Of a stretch of 64,000 nt of DNA, positions 53,260 through 64,000 are shown one piece after another. Source of the DNA: Notospermus geniculatus (lineage: Eukaryota > Nemertea > Pilidiophora > Heteronemertea > Lineidae). The position numbers and the translations under genes are program-made. The stretch lies in the NCBI GenBank assembly GCA_002633025.1, contig NMRB01000042.1:619473-683472 (forward strand), given 5' to 3'. Below the pieces are notes generated by a model. That model did not search any database. It was not told the DNA's origin and was given only the letters and a program-made list of their open reading frames with translations. Every line of letters begins with the position of its first letter. Position 1 is the first letter of the stretch.

Positions 53260-53392
53260 CTTTGCTGAAGATGTAATGGTGGTGTCATTTCCATTCCAGG
53301 TTCCTTATGGTGCTGATGAAGATCCAGTAGTTTTTGCTCAATTTTTGTGACGACCTTGTCCCTTCTGGAGCTTTCACATCCATGACATTTCA
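53260..53392 (-). CDS. Candidate orphan exon (uncertain)
   Basis: On the minus strand a TTATTCAG acceptor precedes an open 133-bp stretch encoding VKCHGCESSRRDKVVTKIEQ and ending HLQQR, with a possible GTACCG donor. The composition looks protein-like, with a CxxC. The donor lies exactly on the terminus of the adjacent TIR element, and no partner exon was found. The plus strand offers a rival reading after a CATTCCAG acceptor (VPYGADEDPVVFAQFL, then stop). The family is not recognised. Confidence 0.3.
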
Positions 53393-53888
53393 CTGAATAA
53401 GGTAAGCATCTTCTGTTATCCCTTCCCACACCACCCTGTCCATGTACCACAGCAGGTTATTTTAGCAGACCAATGTCTCTGTTCATCATTGTTAATAGTG
53501 CTGTTGCCATCAAAATAAAGGGACAAAGATCTAGGTTGTTTTCCTGACTGTTTTCCTTTCATATTAGCTGCAATTCGCTGAAACAACAAATTGATACCAG
53601 ATTTCAGTACATATATGATCTAAAGAGAAATAATTTGATTTAAGAAATACAAACTGGGAAATATAAAGGTACATGTACATTAGGACTTGCAGGACTTGCT
53701 CTCTTTCAAACATTCTAACTGATACCGAATCTAAACAACATCCTGTCCTAACACCGAGTCTCATACATGTCGTCCTAGTGCTAAAAACCGAGTCTCATAC
53801 ATGTCGTCCTAGTGCTAAAAATGGAATAAACTACCAATTTATAGGGGAAAAAATACAAAGAAGGGATTAGGCTGTCAAAGAGAAAGGA

Positions 53889-54100
53889 TTAAAGCTGAAC
53901 TTAATAGATATAAACCCCAAGCGGCAGAGGTAGAAATTACGAACAGCCACAAGGCACTTCCAAACTACCTCTGAAAACGAACCAACTGTGACCGTCCGAG
54001 AGGGTGTATCGTTTTCAGAGGTAGTTTGGAAGTGCCTTGTGGCTGTTCGTAATTTCTACCTCTGCCGCTTGGTGTTTATATCTATTAAGTTCAGCTTTAA
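53889..54100. repeat. Near-perfect long hairpin (92-bp arms, 28-nt loop)
   Basis: The left arm 53889-53980 and right arm 54009-54100 are complementary except for one mismatch near ATAAACCCCAAG/ATAAACACCAAG. The arm begins TTAAAGCTGAACTTAATAGA and ends CTACCTCTGAAAACGA. It could be a foldback transposon or a recent inverted duplication. If transcribed it would form long double-stranded RNA. Confidence 0.92.
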
Positions 54101-54825
54101 GAAAAACCTAAAGCTGACATAGCTATACAAATTTGTGGCTCCAACAATGGGGGCCCTAGCCCACTGCCTCAATAGGTGTCACTAGTGGTTAAAACTATTG
54201 ACATGAAACTGACATCCCAGTCCTGATTTCCCACACAATGCATGGGACCGGGTTTTGGTCTGCTGCCCTCTATCGTAGCTAGGATCCCCATTATTGATGA
54301 CCAGTTAATGGATGGACAGGACCAATTTTCTTCTACTAATCATTTTCCATAATTTGACAATGTAGGCTAGGCGAATTATAAATTTTTTTTCTGTATAATG
54401 CATTATTGCATGTATGACTGCTTCTATAAAGCAATACTTTTTCATCATTACTCCATGACCACAGTATGTTATTACGGGGCCTGAAAACATCTCCAAATTT
54501 ACTGTTTTTTTTATCATTTCATTGCTCAAATGGCTAAAATGATAGGTAGTTGCCTATTATAAATAGTCATGTTGGAAAGGCTTGTGGTAATTCCATTCAC
54601 TGTACTGTGCTGCCACCTGCACTTTAAAATATGTACCGGTACTGACAACCTTGCTGATAATCCAAGGGGTATTTCAGATGTGTAGCTGTGAAGAAGTGTC
54701 AATAAAATATAGATTCTATTTCATAAATTGTTTGTGTATTATTATTATGTTACATTTCAGATTCTTATTTGATTCTTTTGTGAGCTATTTACTTTCATAT
54801 TTGATGTAATCTTAGTTGTCTTTGA
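54101..54825. other. Non-coding stretch
   Basis: No exon or repeat is recognised beyond short A and T runs. Confidence 0.5.
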
Positions 54826-55063
54826 ATTGAATTGAATTGAAAGAATTCAAAGGAATTCTTGCTGTCGTATGAGAACTCTGCCGCAATCCAAGGGACTCCA
54901 TTGCTGTTTCAACATGGTCCACTTTGTTAACCTGGATGCTGTATATGGGCTCTGCCTGTATAGGCAATCCAGGGGAATATCCCATTACCGTTTCTGTGAC
55001 CACTACGTTAACCAGGGAAAGCCGCTTCATCGCACCCGAATCAGCAAGTAACAATTTTTTGTG
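54826..55063 (-). mobile_element. 5'-truncated SINE copy
   Basis: The 3' 200 bp are identical to the 3' part of the SINE at 55195-55688. On the minus strand it ends in an AATTC-type short tandem tail (GAATTCTTTCAATTCAATTC). The tRNA-like head is absent. Confidence 0.75.
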
Positions 55064-55135
55064 ATAACATACTTTTCAGAGGGGGGCTCAGCTTTATGGC
55101 TGAACGTTTTGAGCCTGTATGCTTTGGCATATAAA

Positions 55136-56512
55136 ACAACAATGAAAACCTAAAAATCTCTTAAGTTATTGACTGGTGAGTGGTGAACTTCTACTTGTAC
55201 TTGTTCTTGTAAATTCCTCCTCTGGCCTATTGGCAGGAGAACCTTGCTGTCGTATGAGAACTCTGCCGCAATCCAAGGGACTCCATTGCTGTTTCAACAT
55301 GGTCCACTTTGTTAACCTGGATGCTGTATATGGGCTCTGCCTGTATAGGCAATCCAGGGGAATATCCCATTACCGTTTCTGTGACCACTACGTTAACCAG
55401 GGAAAGCCGCTTCATCGCACCCGAATCAGCAAGTAACAATTTTTTGTGAGACATGAAACCCGGGACCGGGGAAATTCCCCTACTCTTTTCGAAAGATCCC
55501 AAGGGGTCTTTTTAAGTGCACAAACCATAGACAGTCTGCACACTACTGGGCCTTTGATAAACCAGTTCAGCGCCACTGGTATGTGAAGAGCCAGAACTTT
55601 TACATCCTTGATCGGCCCGGGAATCGAACCCGGGACCTGCCGCACTTAAGGCGGGCGCGTTAACCATTCGGCCAACGCAGCTCTACTACAATTTCCAGGT
55701 AAAAAGGATCAGTTGGTCTTGGTTGATTCACTTGATTTTGGTGAGATGGCACCACTAATTAAATGCCAGTTGTGAATCACTGACTGTTGTGATCTTTGCC
55801 TAGACTAGTACCTGATCCTACCAACCTGCACGCTGCAGTCGTGGCTTGTTTGGTAGGACCAGTATTGGCCGCCAATTTGGAGGAATTCTGCCAGTGACGT
55901 CACTTGGAAATTTTATGTAAATTATGTAAATTTATTCAATTCTCAATACTGTTGATGTACCGGAATTCAGATATAGAAGTTGACCTCCATTTGACGCAGG
56001 GAATCCACCAATCACGAAGGTGTTAAAAATAGAAAGGTATCAACATAATAGTTCCTATACTTATTAGCTGTGCCAGCACCGGCCAATCAGATTCACGAAC
56101 GTCATAGGCAATACCGGTCCTAACATATGCAAAAGTTCGATGTAAAATTGTTAGGACTGGGTACCAGTCTAATCTTTGCCTCCTGTCCTCGACGCATGGT
56201 TCTTGGTGCACTAGTACTTAATGGTGGCGGCAGATGACATTGATGATGCACAGCTCTCATTTTACACCTCTTTATTCAAACTTGGTTCCTGGGTCAGGAA
56301 TTGAAAAAAGTGTCCTGAGTGAATGTGCTGTAGGGGGCTGTAAAGTGCTGCCACCTATAATCCGAAGGGAGAACCATACTGAAGTGAGAGTCGGTGCCAG
56401 TCATACTCATAATGAGACGTGACTCATTTATTGACAATACCTCAAAAACGAAATTCTCTTGCATAACAGTAAAACACAAATAGTTGACCCAAATGCTTTT
56501 CTTTGTTTTGAA
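55136..56512. repeat. 0.9-kb tandem duplication, unit 1 (carries a SINE)
   Basis: The unit matches 56698-57581 once the SINE at 55195-55688 is removed. The insertion site is visible: GAACTTCTAC/AATTTCC is contiguous in unit 2 and split here. Confidence 0.9.
55195..55688 (-). mobile_element. tRNA-derived SINE, ~490 bp
   Basis: On the minus strand the element begins GCTGCGTTGGCCGAATGG (A box TGGCCGAATGG), then a CTTAAGT anticodon-like loop and the B box GGTTCGATTCC in CCGGGTTCGATTCCCGG. A roughly 420-bp body unrelated to tRNA follows. The acceptor stem pairs only 5 of 7 positions, so it is not a functional tRNA. TCTAC occurs at both edges and is absent as a duplicate in the empty site of unit 2, fitting a target duplication. 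RNA polymerase III promoter function is inferred. Confidence 0.82.
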
Positions 56513-56697
56513 ATTGCTCATAACCGACATGTACCTCTCTCTGTCATTACACTGTTATGTCCAAACGAGTGAGCACATGGTCCATGGACCATTTCATTTC
56601 AGATCGCACCGTGCGAGCAGGAGGTTCAATTACAGTCGCATTTTAAATTTTCATGGCGCATATGCGACCAGTTGGTCGCAACTTTGATCCCTGTAAT

Positions 56698-57581
56698 ACA
56701 ACAGTGAAAACCTAAAAATCTCTTAAGTTATTGACTGGTGAGTGGTGAACTTCTACAATTTCCAGGTAAAAAGGATCAGTTGGTCTTGGTTGATTCACTT
56801 GATTTTGGTGAGATGGCACCACTAATTAAATGCCAGTTGTGAATCACTGACTGTTGTGATCTTTGCCTGGACTAGTACCTGATCCTACCAACCTGCACGC
56901 TGCAGTCGTGGCTTGTTTGGTAGGACCAATATTGGCCGCCAATTTGGAGGAATTCTGCCAGTGACGTCACTTGGAAATTTTATGTAAATTATGTAAATTT
57001 ATTCAATTCTCAATACTGCTGATGTACCGGAATGCAGACATAGAAGTTGACCTCCATTTGACGCAGGGAATCCACCAATCATGAAGGTGTTAAAAATAGA
57101 AAGGTATCAACATAATAGTTCCTAAATATCAGCTGTGCCAGCACCGGCCAATCAGATTCACGAACGTCATAGGCAATACCGGTCCTAACATATGCAAAAG
57201 TTCGATGTAAAATTGTTAGGACTGGGTACCAGTCTAATCTTTGCCTCCTGTCCTCGACGCATGGTTCTTGGTGCACTAGTACTTTATGGTGGCAGCAGAT
57301 GACATTGATGATGCACTATCTCTCATCTTACACCTCTTTATTCAAACTTGGTTCCTGGGTCAGGAATTGAAAAAAGTGTCCTGAGTGAATGTGCTGTAGG
57401 GGGCTGTAAAGTGCTGCCACCTATAATCCGAAGGGAGAACCATGTACTGAAGTGAGAGTCGGTGCCAGTCATACTCATATGGCAGTCCTGACTCATTTAT
57501 TGACAATACCTCAAAAACGAAATTCTCTTGCATAACAGTAAAACACAAATAGTTGACCCAAATGCTTTTCTTTGTTTTGAA
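56698..57581. repeat. 0.9-kb tandem duplication, unit 2 (empty SINE site)
   Basis: Near-identical to unit 1 without the SINE. It ends at CTTTGTTTTGAA, after which the flanks of the two units differ. Confidence 0.9.
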
Positions 57582-57888
57582 TGATGATGTAGCTCTGCTT
57601 GTGGACCTGTTAGTTGAAGTGGGACCAATGTTGGCAGTAGCCTGGAGCTTCATATTCACAAATGTTGTAAGCCTACTTAACAATGAGAATGAGAAAGGTG
57701 TATTTGCCAATGGAATCAATAAGTTTCAACTCGTGAAGTTTACAGAACCATTGTGGGATGTCATTTACGCTGCCAATGTCAGGTACATGAGAAAGCATGT
57801 AATACAGGTTGCGATTCTTGCTATCAAACTGGTTAGCGAATTGATTGATACCCCCAACAGAGTAACATGGTCATGGAAGAAAACATGA
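57582..57888 (+). other. Open frame of about 100 codons, unassigned
   Basis: Immediately after the duplication an open plus-strand frame reads DDVALLVDLLVEVGPMLAVA and continues to a stop after TWSWKK. It looks rather protein-like (helical, hydrophobic), but I find no family, no clear acceptor and no neighbouring exon. Confidence 0.2.
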
Positions 57889-60800
57889 AACACCTCTGAG
57901 AGAACATCATGATGATTATCGGAAAAGAAATTAGTCGATGACACCAAGAGGAGTTGTGCCAGGTTGGAAGGTGAAGTGGTTGTTGATTCATGCCCTCTCA
58001 CTACAGGAGCAGTGCCTCCTATCCTTTGAACTTAATTTTTACCTGGCTCTTTTGAAATGTGAATCAGGTTCTCTGTAATGGAAATGTAATCTTGTTGAAA
58101 CATGATTTCCTTCATGACAGGTTATACCATCATTGGAATTTTCTTGCCTTGTTTTCAATTTATAAGTTCAATTCCCTTTCACCTTTAGTTTCGATCACTG
58201 GCACACGGATTTTGTCCGACTTGGGTCCGTAAAAAATCAATCAAATGGTCAATGGAATTGTGCTTGTTGTATCCGCAAAATTAGGGGCAAACGGACTGGA
58301 TCGGACCAGATCCGTGTGCCAGTGATCAATGCTTTTCAGTTAGTCCCATTTGCATTCGGCATTGAATGGATACATGTCAGATGGTGTCATACTGCCTCTA
58401 GGACTGTAGGTTTCCTATTCCGCTGAATGTTAGTTGTTACCAACACTCCATAATTTTTCCATCAGCCACCTGTGCTTGAATGGACCGTTCAGAACGTTGT
58501 GACGGTAATGTGTAGCTAATGTGAACTTATTGATTGTAGCTGTTAGATAATGCAAATTCCTTTTGTTGCTAGTGTTTTAGGAACTGCAGAGTCAAGAAAC
58601 CATCGACCTTGATATTGTAATGATTAAATCATCTATTGCCGGATTAAGAAACTTGTGTTTTCTTTGCAAGAGTCGCTATAAGGTTTTGTAAAGTGATCTT
58701 TGTCAAGGGTGTTGCTTTGTAACATCTGGTTTTGTAACTTTTAGGACCCTAATCATGCTGCCCTTTTGTTCGAATGTGCGATTGGAGGTAGGCTGGTTTT
58801 TCATTGAAAAGCTAGCTCTAATGGCTGCTGAATCATTGTAAAAATCTGAATGCCACGCTTCCTCTAAAGCTGCTCTGCTCTCTCCATCATTATCAAATGA
58901 TAATATCATTTCAAATGCCTGTTTGTTCAATGTTAATTATGCAATTAGAAGCAAAATGGGAGTTGAAATTCAAAAGATGATTTGAAGAGTTAGGTCCTGC
59001 TATGAATTTTATGGTAGCTTTTGGTGACTGCTTGTGAATTCTTGATGAATATCATCTTGATGTCACAGGAGATTATGGTGAGGTTTTCAAGGCCACTTTC
59101 AGTCATGTCAGTGCCATTAAGAAGTTGACCATGCATTACTTCATGGACTGTGTGATTGTCTTTTGGGTATTTGGTAAATTTGTCTGGAACTGCCAAGATC
59201 AGGACTTTTTTGAAAAGTCTGGACCATTTAAAAAACAGTCCAACTTTCCTCTAACAAATTCTAATCACAAGGCTAATCACAAGGCCACCTGCCCGTGCCT
59301 ATACTTCATGGGCTTACTCCAGGCTGTTGACCAACATCACAAGTTTGCTCTTCATGGAGAATATGAATATGACTATCAGCTGCAGCTTCAAAATCACAAC
59401 AAAAGTACTTGTAAGTACTTCCTGAGGCAATCAGTCCATGGTGAAATCTTAGCACAGCGATGTTGGCTGGTAGAACTCACATTTTGATTGTTCAGTCAAT
59501 TTCTTTGGTGAGAAAATGCTTTTTGCAGATTCTCTCTTGAATGTGACCTTGACATGCAGACTTCACCTCTTGGCAGGTTGTTGGAAATATACCTGGTGGT
59601 ATCGCTTGTACCATCATTTTTTTGCAAAGGAAGACTGCCATTGGCCTTGAAAAAACTTCATCCTTCAGAAAATATTGCAGAATCAGTAGACACAAAAAGC
59701 AGTGTTTGCTCTCATGTATTGTCTTCAGTTGGCTGAAATATTTTGCTGATAGAAATGAAAGCTCATCTTGATGTAGGGGGCCTAAAAAAACAAAGACTTA
59801 GGGCCTCTGCAACATTTGCTATTGCTGATCATACACATGAGGAAGTCTCTTTTAGAAATTCTCATGTTTTTGTAGGGTTGCCAGTGAGTAATGGCAGAGG
59901 TAAGTATAACTGCAATTTCCATGTCTTCATACTAATGGAAAGCCTTTAACATTCACATCACCACTGCCCACAGGGCTTAAGAGATACCTTATCATCGTCT
60001 TGTTGTCTGAAAAACAAAGCTCAACAGATGGCTTGCAACATTCCTATGGCTCCTACAAGTGCCAGATTCCCACGATCGTGTTGCAGTGGCCTAGCAAAAA
60101 AAGCTTTTGAAACTCCCCACCTTCAGCAACAATTTGTACACCTATGGCTTTAAAGTGTGTGGGTGTATAGCAGTAAACGGTTTTGGTTTTACTGGTTATT
60201 GGTATGGGCAGCAACTCTCTCAATCGTTGCCATTTGAAACACGTGTTTTGAAGTAATGTGGATCAAAGTGCGTGCTGTGGAGATTCAAGATGGCTGATTT
60301 GATGTTCCTTCGCAGTTATCATGTTCGGCCCTGCACACCTTTACCTCTTAGTCAAGACTGAAAAAAAGATCATCTTTTGCCTCCATCCGTTCCTGTGTAG
60401 ACTTGGAGAATCAGCAGCCTTGCTCAGTGAGAATTAGAATTTATGAAGATCACCTTTGTTTCTGGTTTGATTGGATTGGATCCACAATCCAATATGGCTG
60501 CTCAGAATGCCATCTTGGGAACAGAGTTTAATCCTGTTGCTTCGTCAGTTGAGCAGCAAATATAAAAGTGCAAGTTCTGACTCTCATTTATGGTAAAAAT
60601 GTGGCTCTTCTGGTTGACGTTGTTTGATTTTTACTGAATTCGGAAGAAATAGGGCAGCAGTAGAATGAATAAAATATGTTGTCCTGTCTGGGGTCATAAT
60701 CAAATGCTGTGCTGTGTAACTATACTTTTCCTATTGAAGTGGGTGCAAATGGAAATTAGCCTATCCCATCGGTGAAATGAAGGTAAACAACAGATAAGAT

Positions 60801-61893
60801 TTAGCCAAGCTAGACATGTAAGGAATTTCATCTAGGTGGTACAGAAACATGATGGATGTTACAGAAATTTACCTTCTTTGCAGTTTTTTTTTCAGGCAGG
60901 CACAAAACACACATATTATCTATTTATTTTGCTTGCTGGTGGAGCATGGGAAAATTACCCCAAGGTAGACTTTCTGCCCAAGTCGGTTGTTGCTCGATGA
61001 TCCTTAATAAAACACCCACAATCTAGGATGGAATACCATATTTTTCCCCCAAAGAAACTTATGTTTTGATTACCATGTTGTCTGCCCATCGCTTTGAAGA
61101 ATTTATTTCGTCGACACATTTCATTGGATACCACCTGTTATTCAAAGTGATTTATCATTTTATAAATCTTTATTGTAAATGTACAGTTCAGTTGATAGCA
61201 TTATTTCTTCTGCTCATCATCAGTTGTTACTTCTGTTTCCATTACATTAACCCAGTCCGGTGGTTGTCTGGGTATAAATAAGCCCAGGTTTTCTTGAAGT
61301 GGAAGTGCATTAGTTATAATCACAGACAGGGTTCAGAAGTTATGAGATCATCATGATCCCTGCTTTGTACTTGCATTTGTACAAGGCAAACCAATTTCAT
61401 CGTCACAATTTGAAATTACCAAATATCAATGTATTGTTTAAATGACGCTGAGCACCATTATATTGAAGAGTCTTCGTCATGTCCACAGTAATTGACTGAT
61501 GCAGTAGTACCTCCTCAGGTCACAGCTTGCTACAATGACCAGACATTTGAATAAATCAGTTGACCTTTATCTCAAATCTTTTTTGTTTTCCTTAGCAGTT
61601 CTTTTCAGATAGATATTTGTCCAATGACAAGCTCTTACCTGCTGGCTGGCTGCTGTGTAATCACATAAATTTTCAATTTGAATGTCATTGTTCTTACTAT
61701 TGTTGCAGCCAACCTGTATTGACTTATGGTCAATAAATTCAGAGTTCAGAAGTGAATGAAACTGGAGTACCCCATGACCCATTGTGAGTGAGATGTTGGA
61801 TGACCATTGCAGTGTGAATACAGTGACACTTTTGGACACTGATTTTGTTTCACTCATTTCAGTTTTGATATGGTATTTGAAAATTTAATAATT
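57889..61893. other. Long non-coding stretch
   Basis: T-rich on the plus strand, with open frames up to 120 codons that lack splice context and family resemblance. It resembles long UTR, intron or lncRNA sequence. A MITE lies at 58194-58326. Confidence 0.45.
58194..58326. mobile_element. 133-bp MITE, TIR ATCACTGGCACACGGAT
   Basis: ATCACTGGCACACGGATTTT and AGATCCGTGTGCCAGTGAT bound the unit. Inner GTCCG/CGGAC words are also paired. Confidence 0.88.
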
Positions 61894-62770
61894 ATCTGAA
61901 GAGTGATGGTTGTGCCCTCATTGACCTTGGTCATCCTATTGTTTTCACCTTTCCCTCTTCAGATTGTGCAAATGTTACACCCTTGTACTGAAAAATGATG
62001 TTTTCACACCTGCAACATTCATCAAAGATTTAGATAACATCCAGATACCTCTGTGAGACGGAAAAAGATGATAATCTCTGGTCATTTTCCAAATGACTCA
62101 CAGGTATAACATCCTTCAGCCCATGATTTTTCGTTGGCTTCAAAAATGACAAAGTACACTTTACTTGTGGTTGTTTATTTCCGGTATCTTGAATTTCAGA
62201 TTACACTTGACTTTTAATCAAAAAAGTCAAATCGAATTCCACCACACCAACCTGGTCATTTCCAACTTTGTACATCTCTCTCACTCTCAGGCAAAGCTTC
62301 TTTTCGGGATTTTCTGGCTTGCTGGTAATGACTGGTGAAGTTAACGATCATTGGAGATCAAGTCTGAATCTGTTATCATCTGAGTTATTGCTCCTCATAC
62401 ATACCTTGAACTGTGTTCTTGCTCCCTCAGATCACTTCAGTTCATCAGTTTCGCCAGGAGTGCCTTCCGTTTTATCTCGGTGGTCATTTGCTTTATCAGA
62501 ACTCAAGAGAAGATCTTGGTTGGTGTTCCATCGGGCATCTCCCAGCTTCGCATTGCAACCTGGAGTGAGGTTACATTCTTTCCTCTTCGTGCGCTTTGCA
62601 AGTAGTTAGTGAGAGTTTCCTCATCTAAGACTTGCAGTGAATGGGTCCTTCACAAAATTCCAAGTGACTTGTTGTCTAATGTAGTAGTTGATTGTTTTTT
62701 AGCATTGACTGACAGTTTACTTCACCGTCATTTTCAGGCCTAATGAGCAATTAGAAAATACCTTATTTCT
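61894..62770. repeat. 0.88-kb tandem duplication, unit 1
   Basis: It runs from ATCTGAAGAGTGATGG to TACCTTATTTCT and is immediately followed by unit 2. Differences are a few percent with short indels. A 10-bp paired stem (ATCTGAAGAG/CTCTTCAGAT) bounds its first 71 nt (61894-61964). Confidence 0.92.
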
Positions 62771-63662
62771 ATCTGAAGAGTGATGGTTGTGCCCTCATTG
62801 ACCTTGGTCATCCTATTGTTTTCACCTTTCCCTCTTCAGATTGTGCAAATGTTACACCCTTGTGCTGAAAAATGATGTTTTCACACCTGCAGCATTCATC
62901 AAAGATTTAGATAACATCCAGATACCTCTATGAGATAAAACTTGAAGGAAAAAGATGATAAACTCTGGTCATTTTCCAAATGACTCACAGGTATAACATC
63001 CTTCAGCCCATGATTTTTCGTTGGCTTCAAAAATGACAAAGTACACTTTACTTGTGGTTGTTTATTTCAGGTATCTTAAATTTCAGATTACACTTGACTT
63101 AATCAAAAAAGTCAAATCGAATTCCACCACACCAACCTGGTCATTTCCAACTTTGTACATCTCTCTCACTCTCAGGGAAAGCTTCTTTTCGGGATTTTCT
63201 GGCTTGCTGGTAATGATTGGTGAAGTTAACGATGACTGGAGATCAAGTCTGAATCTGTTATCATCTGAGTTACTGCTCCTCATACATACCTTGAACTGTG
63301 TTCTTGCTCCCTAGGATCACTTCAGTTCATCAGTTTCGCCAGGAGTGCCTTCCGTTTTATCTCGGTGGTCATTTGCTTTATCAGAACTCAAGAGAAGATC
63401 TTGGTTGGTGTTCCATCGGGCATCTCCCAGCTTCGCATTGCAACCTGGAGTGAGGTTACATTCTTTCCTCTTTGTGCGCTTTGCAAGTTAGTGAGAGTTT
63501 CCTCATCTAAGACTTGCAGTGAATGGGCCCTTCACAAAATTCCAAGTGACTTGTTGTTTATATATGGTACATGTAGTAGTTGATTGTTTTTTAGCATTGA
63601 CTGACAGTTTACTTCACCGTCATTTTCAGGCCTAATGAGCAATTAGAAAATACCTTATTTCT
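62771..63662. repeat. 0.88-kb tandem duplication, unit 2
   Basis: Direct head-to-tail copy of 61894-62770. The 71-nt hairpin is repeated at 62771-62841. No reading frame is kept open in both units over its full length. Confidence 0.92.
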
Positions 63663-64000
63663 TGCTCTTCTGCTCTCAGTCTCAGGCATGTCAAGCTGCA
63701 AGGGGCCTACTAACAATATTTTGAGTATAGTTCTGGTGGGTGTACCAGTTGCATTTCAAACAGCCACAAAGGAAGACCCATTCTCTCACATTCGCGTATC
63801 AGGTACTGTGGTCATTATTCTATCTTCTACATCAAAACCCTCCATCCAGGCTTCGAGGAACCCTTGTGGTATGCTTTGAGTCAGAAATCTGCTTGGCTCA
63901 TTACAGACTATGAATGAGAAGGATTCCCTTGCCAAAGGTGTTTCACTTGTTGTTGTCAGAGACTGCTCTTATCTATCATAGGGTCAATGCAAGTAGCTAA
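63663..64000. other. Unique sequence to window end
   Basis: Nothing is recognised. The window cuts the region, so exons beyond 64000 cannot be judged. Confidence 0.4.

Noticed and set aside
55176-55436. 86-codon plus-strand frame resembling a small secreted cysteine-rich protein
   Set aside because: It lies entirely inside the SINE (antisense), and the same sequence recurs in the truncated SINE copy at 54862 without the leader.
55611-55688. tRNA gene (TAA anticodon-like loop, minus strand)
   Set aside because: The acceptor stem has mismatches, the anticodon stem has a C-C mismatch, the long Leu variable arm is missing, and a SINE body follows. Interpreted as a SINE head.
58703-59487. Open frames and TGATGA-like boxes suggesting exons or C/D snoRNAs
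   Set aside because: No C and D boxes at the right spacing with a terminal stem, and the frames lack acceptors or motifs.

Overview
The window is animal nuclear DNA: AT-rich, with GT-AG split genes and many short inverted-repeat elements. Palindromic words such as AGGCCT, ACATGT and ACCGGT are scattered throughout. It is most likely from a marine invertebrate with a highly polymorphic, repeat-rich genome (echinoderm, hemichordate or cephalochordate style). The sequence alone does not fix the species. There is no operon, CRISPR array or prokaryotic system here.

Layout. 1-3.6 kb: non-coding, with a 188-bp direct repeat, a pogo-like fragment and three inverted-repeat (TIR) elements. 3.6-10.3 kb (minus): a complete 12-exon CYP4-family cytochrome P450, with a broken LINE reverse transcriptase in intron 1. 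11.8-13.8 kb (plus): a complete 5-exon inositol polyphosphate multikinase (IPMK) gene, head to head with the P450. 15.0-28.0 kb: two near-identical segments, A (5.4 kb) and B (6.4 kb). Each carries one unrecognised intronless ORF (330 and 325 codons, minus), and they differ by small indels and transposon insertions. 29.2-36.5 kb (minus): a complete 14-exon SEC14L1/5-type gene (PRELI, CRAL-TRIO, GOLD). 38.6-43.6 kb (minus): the PDPK1 (PDK1) kinase gene in 13 exons plus an internal ~870-bp tandem duplication that repeats the activation-loop exon and creates a frame-breaking hybrid exon. 43.6-64 kb: no gene I can identify. It holds many miniature transposons, a diverged three-unit satellite-like repeat, a 92-bp-arm near-perfect hairpin, a tRNA-derived SINE, and three recent ~0.9-1.1 kb tandem duplications.

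Functional links. IPMK (inositol phosphate and PIP3 synthesis), PDPK1 (PIP3-activated AKT kinase) and the SEC14L protein (lipid transfer) all belong to phosphoinositide and lipid biology. They are separate eukaryotic transcription units, and I infer no shared regulation. For the four recognised genes, the exon chains I propose sum to whole codons with splice phases that match at each join: 515, 346, 726 and 508 residues.

Main caution. The many few-percent-diverged tandem copies, differing by whole transposon insertions, look like the two alleles of a heterozygous genome placed side by side by an assembler. The A/B case is the strongest. Alternatively they are real recent duplications. Read depth and junction-spanning long reads would decide.
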